A DNA stretch of 64,000 bases, from the NCBI RefSeq assembly GCF_018919395.1, contig NZ_JAHLME010000002.1, forward strand, positions 908,182 to 972,181, read 5' to 3'. The notes under the pieces were generated by a model. The model did not search any database, was not told where the DNA came from, and saw only the letters and a program-made list of their open reading frames with translations. Origin of the DNA: Geomonas azotofigens (lineage in GTDB: Bacteria > Desulfobacterota > Desulfuromonadia > Geobacterales > Geobacteraceae). Positions 55,363-62,106 of the stretch are shown one piece after another; the stretch's first letter is position 1, and each line of letters opens with the position of its first letter. The translations under genes were made by a program, and so were the position numbers.

Positions 55363-55378
55363 TGGCAGAGTGCTTGCT
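55363..55378 (+). promoter_or_regulatory. sigma54-type promoter of amt
   Basis: TGGCAGAGTGCTTGCT fits TGGCAC-N5-TTGCW with one mismatch and the right GG/GC spacing; predicted start about 55389, 42 nt before the ATG. Confidence 0.78.
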
Positions 55379-55430
55379 TGTGTGTGGCGTTCTCCAACGA
55401 CGGGGGGCGAGATACCAACGGAGGTAGCAA

Positions 55431-56651
55431 ATGAACGGGATGTCAACGATGACGACACTTGCCAACAGCAGCGATGTACTTTTCCTCATGCTCGGGGCGG
55501 TCATGGTATTCGCCATGCACGCGGGGTTCGCCTTCCTTGAAGTGGGAACGGTGCGTCAGAAGAACCAGGTGAACGCCTTCGTGAAGATCCTGACCGACTG
55601 GTCGGTATCCACCGTCGTCTACTTCCTGGTTGGCTTTCCCATCGCCTACGGCATCAGCTTCCTCAAGCCGGTGAAAGAGCTCCTGGGACAGAACCAGGGC
55701 TACGACATCACCCATTACTTCTTCCTGCTCTGCTTCGCGGCCTGCATCCCGGCCATCATCTCCGGCGGCATCGCCGAGCGCGCCAAGTTCTGGCCGCAGG
55801 TGGTAGCGGGCGCCATCTTCGCCGGCCTCACCTATCCCCTGTTCGAGTCGCTCATCTGGGGGCAGAACTGCTCCACTCTCCAGGGGCTCTTCAAGCAGTT
55901 CGGCGGCGCCGAGTTCCACGACTACGCCGGTTCAGTGGTGGTGCACTCCATCGGCGGCTGGCTGGCGCTTCCCGCCGTCCTGGTCCTCGGGCCGCGCATG
56001 GGGCGCTACGTCAAGGGGAAATCCCACCCGCTCCCGATCAGCAACATCCCCTTCCTGGCCTTGGGCTCCTGGATCCTGGCGATCGGTTGGTTCGGCTTCA
56101 ACGTGATGAGCGCCGGGCACCTGGACAAGATCTCCGGCATCGTCGCGGTCAACTCCCTGATGGCCATGGTGGGCGGCGTGCTGGCGGCCCTGATCGCCGG
56201 AAAGAACGACCCGGGCTTCGTGCACAACGGCGCGCTGGCGGGGTTGATCGCGGTCTGCGCCGGTTCCGACATCATGCATCCCCTCTTCGCCTTCGTCACC
56301 GGCGCCATCGCCTCGGTCATCTTCGTGTACGGCTTCCACATCGAGCAGGAGAAACTCAAGATTGACGACGTGCTGGGCGTGTGGCCGCTGCATGGCATCA
56401 TCGGCTCCTGGGGGGGCATCGCCGCCGGCATCTTCGGTCACGAGGCTCTGGGCGGCATGGGCGGCGTCAGCTTCGTCTCCCAGCTGCTCGGTTCGCTCTC
56501 CGCCATCGTCTTCGCCCTGGCCAACGGCTTCATCGTCTACGGCATCCTCGCCAAGACCGTCGGCATCAGGCTGACCCAGGAAGAGGAGTTCGCCGGCGCC
56601 GACCTTTCCATCCACAGCATCGGTGCCTACCCGGAAGAGCACATCCGCTAA
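55431..56651 (+). CDS. amt: Ammonium transporter Amt
   Basis: A 406-residue inner-membrane channel with about eleven hydrophobic segments. The twin-His pore is marked by VVVHSIGGWLAL and VWPLHGIIGSWGG. GTVRQKNQVNAF is the second conserved block. Unlike E. coli, there is no glnK next to it; the P-II protein at 4210 could gate it. GGAGG ahead of the ATG; expression likely under NtrC-type control through the sigma54 promoter. Confidence 0.97.
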   Translation: MNGMSTMTTLANSSDVLFLMLGAVMVFAMHAGFAFLEVGTVRQKNQVNAFVKILTDWSVSTVVYFLVGFPIAYGISFLKPVKELLGQNQGYDITHYFFLLCFAACIPAIISGGIAERAKFWPQVVAGAIFAGLTYPLFESLIWGQNCSTLQGLFKQFGGAEFHDYAGSVVVHSIGGWLALPAVLVLGPRMGRYVKGKSHPLPISNIPFLALGSWILAIGWFGFNVMSAGHLDKISGIVAVNSLMAMVGGVLAALIAGKNDPGFVHNGALAGLIAVCAGSDIMHPLFAFVTGAIASVIFVYGFHIEQEKLKIDDVLGVWPLHGIIGSWGGIAAGIFGHEALGGMGGVSFVSQLLGSLSAIVFALANGFIVYGILAKTVGIRLTQEEEFAGADLSIHSIGAYPEEHIR

Positions 56652-56677
56652 CCTGCCGCACAGCTCCACGCGAAATG

Positions 56678-56708
56678 GAGGCCCCCACCGGGGCCTCTTT
56701 TTTTTTGT
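56678..56708 (+). terminator. Intrinsic terminator of amt
   Basis: GAGGCCCC-CACC-GGGGCCTC followed by T10. Confidence 0.92.
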
Positions 56709-56783
56709 TTTGAAATTTTGCGAGAAGAATGTATTATTTGCGATGTTAATAAATTCTCATTACCGTAAAAGGCGTACCTTATC

Positions 56784-57629
56784 ATGAAGATACCCTTGGG
56801 GCAGTTGCTGGTTCAGTCCGGCATCATAACGGTAAAGACACTTGATCGGGCCCTGGCGCGGCAGCAGAGTTGCGGCATGAGGCTTGGCGGCGTGCTCCTG
56901 GAGATGGGAGTGATTACCGATGAGGAACTGCTCGAGGCGCTGGGCCAGCAGTCGGGACTCGAGACGGTGAAGAACATCTCGCTCGACCACTTCTCGCCGG
57001 AGCTCCTGGCGCTGGTGCCCGGAGAGCTTGCCATGGCGAAGCAGGTGTTTCCGCTCAGGCAGCAGGACGGGACGCTGTTCGTCGCGGTGGGGGACCCGTT
57101 GGACAGTGACACCCTGGGACGGCTGGAGCGTTGCAGCTCGCGTCGCATCGTGCAGCTGCTGGCCAGCCCCGAAGAGATCCGCAACGCGGTGAAACAGTAC
57201 TACCGCCAGGCCCAGGCGCTGGCGGAAATGAAGATCCTGCTGGTGGACGACCCCGCTGCCATGAACTGCGACGTGGAGGGCGCCCTCAAGAAAGAGGGGT
57301 ACCAGGTCTTCATCGCCCGGGACGGCGTGGAGGGATTGCGGATCGCCTTCTCGCAGAAGCCCGACCTGATCCTTTGTGACGCCGGGGCGTCGCGCATGGA
57401 CGGTTACGCCCTGATGCGCGCCATCAAGGCCAATCCCGCCAGTGCCGGGACCCCGATGATCCTGCTCACCTCCAAGGCTTCCCCCGAGGAGGAGCACCGC
57501 GCGCTCAAGGCCGGCTTCCACGACTTCATCGCCAAGCCGGTCATGACCATCCGGGTGGTCTCGCGCGTCAAGCGCGCCTTCGAGATCATGGACAAATACC
57601 GCGACCCCCAGGCGGTCCCCCCCGCCTGA
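56784..57629 (+). CDS. MshEN-receiver protein, candidate c-di-GMP-binding response regulator
   Basis: A 281-residue fusion. N-terminal half (1-145): two tandem 24-25-residue MshEN motifs separated by five residues, PLGQLLVQSGIITVKTLDRA and RLGGVLLEMGVITDEELLEA, each continuing to a final LxxQ, the c-di-GMP-binding pattern of MshE/GspE_N. The first copy has Pro in place of Arg. C-terminal half (about 148-275): receiver with MKILLVDDPAAM, phospho-acceptor Asp in LILCDAGASRMDGY, and FIAKP. No ATPase domain follows, so it is not a secretion ATPase. Confidence 0.88.
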   Translation: MKIPLGQLLVQSGIITVKTLDRALARQQSCGMRLGGVLLEMGVITDEELLEALGQQSGLETVKNISLDHFSPELLALVPGELAMAKQVFPLRQQDGTLFVAVGDPLDSDTLGRLERCSSRRIVQLLASPEEIRNAVKQYYRQAQALAEMKILLVDDPAAMNCDVEGALKKEGYQVFIARDGVEGLRIAFSQKPDLILCDAGASRMDGYALMRAIKANPASAGTPMILLTSKASPEEEHRALKAGFHDFIAKPVMTIRVVSRVKRAFEIMDKYRDPQAVPPA

Positions 57630-57716
57630 GTGGATCCCCCCACCTGAGATTACCCCGCCGCGTCCCGCTCCAGTACGCTTCCACACCCGCTCAGCCGGCC
57701 GCTAACCGGGTCTCCT

Positions 57717-59018
57717 CTACGCTTTTTTGCTCCTGGTCAGCTCGACCAGGGCATCGGAAAAAATCCCCAGCGCCTCTTTCAGGTGCGCATCGCTCACGTT
57801 CAGAGGCGGGATCAGGCGCACCACGTTGCGCTTCAAGCCGCAGCCAATCAGGATGATTCCCTTGGCCAGGCACTCGTCTATCAGGTTCTGGCAAAGCCTG
57901 CCATCGGCGGCCCCGGCCTCGTCCACGAACTCAACCCCCACCATGCACCCCATCCCCCTCACCTCGCCGATGCTCGGGTTCTGCATGGCGACCTCCTGCA
58001 GGTAGGAGATCATCTTGGAGCCCGCCACCCGCGCCGCCTCCAGGAGCCCTTCCTCCGTGATCGCCTGCAAGGTCGCCAGCGCGGCGGCGCAGGAGACCGG
58101 GTTGCCTCCGAAAGTGGATCCGTGGGAGGGGGAATCCCATTTCTGCATCAGCTGGCTGGACGCCACCACCGCTCCCAGCGGCAGACCGGAGGCCACCGCC
58201 TTGGCGGTGACCACGATGTCCGGGTTCACCCCGGCGTGCTCGCAGCAAAACCACTTCCCGGTGCGGCCGATCCCCGACTGCACCTCGTCGAAGATGAGCA
58301 GGATGCCGTACTCGTCGCAGATCTTGCGCAGCCCCTTGAGATAGCTCCTGGGAGCCGGGTAGTAGCCGCCTTCGCCCAGGAACGGCTCGACGATGATGGC
58401 AGCGACCTCTTCGGGAGGGATCTGGCGCTGAAAGAGCCGGTCGAGCTCCTCGAGGCATTTGCCACCGCACGCCTCGGCGTTCATACCGCACGAGCAGATG
58501 AAGCAGGCGGGATAGCTGACCTGGTACACGGAAGGGAGCAGGGGGTGGTAGCGCCTGCGGTAGGCGGATGAACTGCTGGTCAGGGAGAGTGCGCCCATGG
58601 TGCGTCCGTGGAAGCCGCCGGTGCAGGAGATGATGGCCTGGCGGCCGCTGGTGTAGCGCGCCAGTTTCAAGGCGCCCTCGACCGCCTCGGCGCCGGAGTT
58701 GCCGAAGAAAAGCATGTCCAGCCCGTGGGGAGTGACCGAGGTCAGCGCCTCGGCGGCCGCGACCGTAGCTTCGCTGTAGTAGATGCCGCCGGCGTGGAGG
58801 TAGTGATCCATCTGCTTCTTGACCGCCTGCATCACCTTGGGATGGTTGTGTCCCAGGTTTAGGACCGCAAGGCCCGAGGAGAAGTCGAGAAAGCGCCTGC
58901 CATCCATCGACACCACCTCGGTCCCTTTGCCGTGGGCGATGGTGATCGGGTAGTAGTGGTGCGCCGGCGGAGCTATGACTGCGAATGCCCGTTGTACCAC
59001 CCTGTCGTCTTCGGTCAT
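57717..59018 (-). CDS. Class III PLP aminotransferase (GABA/ornithine type)
   Basis: A 433-residue fold-type I aminotransferase. PLP lysine in VVTAKAVASGLPLG, IFDEVQSGIGRTGKWF, and NSGAEAVEGALKLAR near the N-terminus. A five-Cys cluster (ACFICSCGMNAEACGGKC, near residues 170-190) marks a known subgroup and could bind metal. 4-aminobutyrate, 5-aminovalerate or similar omega-amines are the likeliest donors; not settled. Monocistronic, convergent to the MshEN-receiver gene. Confidence 0.9.
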   Translation of the reverse strand: MTEDDRVVQRAFAVIAPPAHHYYPITIAHGKGTEVVSMDGRRFLDFSSGLAVLNLGHNHPKVMQAVKKQMDHYLHAGGIYYSEATVAAAEALTSVTPHGLDMLFFGNSGAEAVEGALKLARYTSGRQAIISCTGGFHGRTMGALSLTSSSSAYRRRYHPLLPSVYQVSYPACFICSCGMNAEACGGKCLEELDRLFQRQIPPEEVAAIIVEPFLGEGGYYPAPRSYLKGLRKICDEYGILLIFDEVQSGIGRTGKWFCCEHAGVNPDIVVTAKAVASGLPLGAVVASSQLMQKWDSPSHGSTFGGNPVSCAAALATLQAITEEGLLEAARVAGSKMISYLQEVAMQNPSIGEVRGMGCMVGVEFVDEAGAADGRLCQNLIDECLAKGIILIGCGLKRNVVRLIPPLNVSDAHLKEALGIFSDALVELTRSKKA

Positions 59019-59215
59019 GGTGCACCCCCGAAATACATTAACCTACGCACATGAAGGATAGATGATAGCAGAGTCATGAGGGTGCGCAAGACGGCCGTTA
59101 ATGCTGCCGGAGAACTTTTTTCCCGCTTGTTGCAAACGGAAGAGATTAGACTACACTAACGTCTGTGCCAGAAGCGCCGGTCAAAAAAACCAATGAGGAC
59201 CAAAAAGGAGGGGCG

Positions 59216-59488
59216 ATGTACAAGGAAAAGAGAAACTTCGCCAGGCTGGCCTTACACGCGAAAGCGAACCTCCACCAGGGCGATCGCACCATCGAGGGAG
59301 AGGTCGAAAACCTCAGCATGAAGGGTGTCTTCGTGACGGCGGCACGGAAGCTGGAGCTGAACGACACGGTAGCGGTGACCATTTACCACACGCTGACGCC
59401 GCAGGTGCTCTGCGACTTGAAGGCGAAGGTGGTGAGGGTCACCGACCACGGAATGGGGCTGCAATTTGAAAAGACCCTTCTCGACTGA
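59216..59488 (+). CDS. PilZ-domain protein
   Basis: A 90-residue single-domain PilZ. Start ATG 59216 has GGAGGGG 3 nt upstream; a longer frame from 59165 is less likely. c-di-GMP signature: RNFAR (RxxxR, residues about 5-9) and ENLSMKG (D/NxSxxG, about 30-35). Small stand-alone effector. The last 16 bases lie in the hyp terminator stem. Confidence 0.9.
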   Translation: MYKEKRNFARLALHAKANLHQGDRTIEGEVENLSMKGVFVTAARKLELNDTVAVTIYHTLTPQVLCDLKAKVVRVTDHGMGLQFEKTLLD

Positions 59489-59496
59489 GAAGGGTC
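59473..59496 (-). terminator. Terminator of the hyp operon, overlapping the PilZ 3' end
   Basis: GACCCTTCTC-GACT-GAGAAGGGTC; on the minus strand TTTTC follows. The PilZ stop codon (59486-59488) sits in it. Confidence 0.8.
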
Positions 59497-59542
59497 CCGA
59501 TATACCTGCCTGCAAAGGGGAGTTGGTCGAGGCCGTCAGGCC

Positions 59543-60553
59543 TTAACAGATGCGGGGAAGCTGCTCTCCCGCCAGCATCTCCACTCCCCTCACTCCACCA
59601 ACCAGAGTTTCCATCTGCACCTTTCCCGCGGAGGTCTCGGTGACCTCGCCGATGATGGCGGCATCCTTCCCCAGCGGATGGCGGCGCATCCGCGCCAGGG
59701 CCACTTCGGCCTGGTCCGGCGCCACGAATGCCAGCAGTTTCCCCTCGTTCGCCACATAGAGTGGGTCGAGCCCGAGGATGGAGCATACCCCCTTGACCCC
59801 CGGATTGACCGGGAGGCTCTTCTCGTCCAGCATGATGGTCACGCCCGACTGCAGGGCGATCTCCTTGAGGGTGGTCGCCACCCCGCCGCGGGTCGGGTCG
59901 CGCAGCACGTGGAGCGCGGGACCAAGCGGCAAAAGGTCCGCCACCAGCCCGTTCAGGGGGGCCGAGTCACTCTGGATGCCGCTGTCGATCTCCAGCCCTT
60001 CCCGCGCCGAGAGGACGGCGATGCCGTGATCGCCGATGCAGCCGTTGACGATGACCTTGTCGCCCACCTGGGCCGAGGCGCCGTCGATGTGCAGGTTGTG
60101 CTCGACGGCACCGATGCCGGAGGTGTTGATGAAGATGCGATCCCCCTTCCCCTTCGGCACCACCTTGGTGTCGCCGGTGACGATGGCGACCCCGGCGGCG
60201 TCGGCAGCTTCCCGCATGGAAGCAAGGATTTTGGCGAGCTCCGCCTTGGAGAAACCCTCCTCCAGGATGAGGCCGACGGAGAGGCACAAGGGACGGGCGC
60301 CCATCATGGCCAGGTCGTTGACCGTACCGTTGACGGCGAGGTCGCCGATGTTGCCGCCGGGGAAGAAGACCGGGTCCACCACGTAGGAGTCGGTGCTGAA
60401 GGCGAGCTTGATGCCGCCGATGTTGAGCAGGGCGGCATCGTTCTGGCCGGACACCGGCACGCTGGAGAGCTGCGGGATGATGAGCTCGTCGAGGAGCTGG
60501 TGCGAAAGCCTCCCGCCGCTGCCGTGGCCCAGGAGGATGAGGTCGTTGTTCAA
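59543..60553 (-). CDS. hypE: Hydrogenase maturation protein HypE
   Basis: A 336-residue AIR-synthase-like dehydratase that makes the CN ligand of the [NiFe] site. TTG start 60551-60553 with AAGGAG 6 nt upstream. ILLGHGSGGRLSHQL opens the chain; the ending PRIC has the carbamoylated/thiocyanate-forming Cys as last residue. Last gene of the hyp run. Confidence 0.96.
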   Translation of the reverse strand: MNNDLILLGHGSGGRLSHQLLDELIIPQLSSVPVSGQNDAALLNIGGIKLAFSTDSYVVDPVFFPGGNIGDLAVNGTVNDLAMMGARPLCLSVGLILEEGFSKAELAKILASMREAADAAGVAIVTGDTKVVPKGKGDRIFINTSGIGAVEHNLHIDGASAQVGDKVIVNGCIGDHGIAVLSAREGLEIDSGIQSDSAPLNGLVADLLPLGPALHVLRDPTRGGVATTLKEIALQSGVTIMLDEKSLPVNPGVKGVCSILGLDPLYVANEGKLLAFVAPDQAEVALARMRRHPLGKDAAIIGEVTETSAGKVQMETLVGGVRGVEMLAGEQLPRIC

Positions 60554-60570
60554 AGGGTTCTCCTTTTCTG

Positions 60571-60615
60571 TCTGACCGGTCAGACTGGTCAGACTGGTCA
60601 GACTGGTCGGACTGG
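60571..60615. repeat. 9-bp tandem repeat between hypD and hypE
   Basis: Five consecutive 9-mers: TCTGACCGG, TCAGACTGG three times, TCGGACTGG. Lies in the 74-bp spacer, just upstream of the hypE ribosome site. Confidence 0.85.
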
Positions 60616-60627
60616 TTTCGATTGTTC

Positions 60628-61719
60628 TTACCTGCCGTACTTGAAGGCCGCAGCACAGGTCCCTTCGGAGGAGACCATGCAGGCGCCGACCGGGGACTCC
60701 GGCGTGCACTTGCCGCCGAAAAGCGGGCAGTCGAAGGGGGAGACTTTCCCCTTCAGGATCTCGCCGCACAGACACCCTTTGTGCTCCTTGAGCTCCTCCA
60801 CCTGCACCGGGATGGCCACCTCGGCGTCGAAGTGAGCATATTTGTCGGCGATCCTCAGACCGCTGCCGGGGAGTACGCCGATGCCGCGCCAGGGCGCGTC
60901 GAAGGGGGTGAAGACGTCGGCGAGCATCGCCTGCGCCTTGGCGTTTCCTTCCCAGCGCACCACGCGCGAGTACTGGATCTCGACCTTGCTCTCGCCGGCC
61001 AACGCCTGGCGCACCAGCATCTCCACGCCCTGAAGGACGTCGGTCGGCTCGAAGCCGGTCACCACGCAAGGCACCTTGTACTCCTCGCAGAGGAAGCGAT
61101 AGGCGTCGGCGCCGATGATGGCGCTGACGTGCGCCGGACAGATGTAGCCGTCCACCTGCAGCTCCGGGTCGGCGGACAGGATCGCCATCGGTTGCGGCAT
61201 GGTCTTGTGCGAGGCGAGCACGAAATAGTTGGTCAGTCCCTGCGCCTTGGCCGCCATGATGCTCCCGGCGATGGTCGGTGCCGTGGTCTCGAAACCGACA
61301 CCGAGGAACACCACGCGTTTGGCCGGATTCTTCGCCGCGAGCTGCACGGCGTCCAGCGGCGAGTAGACCACCCGGATGTCGGCCCCCTTGGCCCGCTCCT
61401 CCATGAGGGAAGAGCTGGAGCCCGGCACGCGCAGCATGTCGCCGAAGCTGGTGATGATCACGTCGGGGAGACGGCACAGGGCGATGGCCCGATCAAGGTA
61501 GCTGTTGGGGGTGACGCAGACCGGGCACCCCGGCCCCGAGATCAGCTTCACCTCGGGGGGGAGCAGGCTTCTCAGGCCGAACTGGTAGATGGCCATGGTG
61601 TGCGTGCCGCAGACTTCCATGAAGACCAGCGGTTTGCTCAAGCCCTTGGTCAGTTCGGCGATGCGCCGCGCCAGTCCCTGCACCAATTCCTTGTCACGAA
61701 AGCTGTCCGAGTAGTTCAT
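60628..61719 (-). CDS. hypD: Hydrogenase maturation protein HypD
   Basis: A 363-residue FeS scaffold for Fe(CN)2CO assembly with HypC and HypE. Motifs: MEVCGTHTMAI, SGPGCPVCVTPN, VFLGVGFETTAPT and the C-terminal cluster Cys set (CLCGEILKGKVSPFDCPLFG, CTPESPVGACMVS). Start overlaps hypC stop as ATGA. Confidence 0.97.
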   Translation of the reverse strand: MNYSDSFRDKELVQGLARRIAELTKGLSKPLVFMEVCGTHTMAIYQFGLRSLLPPEVKLISGPGCPVCVTPNSYLDRAIALCRLPDVIITSFGDMLRVPGSSSSLMEERAKGADIRVVYSPLDAVQLAAKNPAKRVVFLGVGFETTAPTIAGSIMAAKAQGLTNYFVLASHKTMPQPMAILSADPELQVDGYICPAHVSAIIGADAYRFLCEEYKVPCVVTGFEPTDVLQGVEMLVRQALAGESKVEIQYSRVVRWEGNAKAQAMLADVFTPFDAPWRGIGVLPGSGLRIADKYAHFDAEVAIPVQVEELKEHKGCLCGEILKGKVSPFDCPLFGGKCTPESPVGACMVSSEGTCAAAFKYGR

Positions 61720-61946
61720 CCCATCAACTCCGGCGAGTACACTTCACGCATCAGCGCCAGGGTGGCCTTGGCATCTTCCTCGTCGAGTTTCGAGATGGCG
61801 AAGCCGGCATGCACGATGACGAAATCGCCCACCTTCACCTCCTGGTCCAGCATCATGAGGCTCGCCTCGCGCTTCACGCCGTCGACCTCGGTCATGGCGA
61901 AATCGCCTTCAATGCTGATCACCTGCATCGGTACACCTACACACAT
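61716..61946 (-). CDS. hypC: Hydrogenase maturation chaperone HypC
   Basis: A 76-residue OB-like protein beginning MCVGVPMQVISIEG; Cys2 carries the Fe ligand group. VGDFVIVHAGFAISKLDEEDA is the usual second block. Confidence 0.96.
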   Translation of the reverse strand: MCVGVPMQVISIEGDFAMTEVDGVKREASLMMLDQEVKVGDFVIVHAGFAISKLDEEDAKATLALMREVYSPELMG

Positions 61947-62006
61947 CGTCAGACTCCTTTTTACAATATCCGCGTTCGTATCCGTTTCGTCGTCTCAAGG
62001 TTTGCC

Positions 62007-62095
62007 CGGGTCCCCGCCCCCGGAGGGGGAGGGCTAGGGAGGGGGCGCGTAGCGGCTGTCGCCCCCCCCTCCCGATCTCCCCCCTCCGGGGGGAG
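62007..62095. repeat. G/C-rich palindromic repeat between hypF and hypC
   Basis: CCCCGCCCCCGGAGGGGGAG and, inverted, CTCCCCCCTCCGGGGGGAG, a member of the same family as 8072-8192. Confidence 0.6.
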
Positions 62096-62106
62096 GAGAA
62101 AAACAT

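Noticed and set aside
60622..62037. 471-residue plus-strand frame opposite hypD/hypC
   Set aside because: Shadow of strongly conserved genes.
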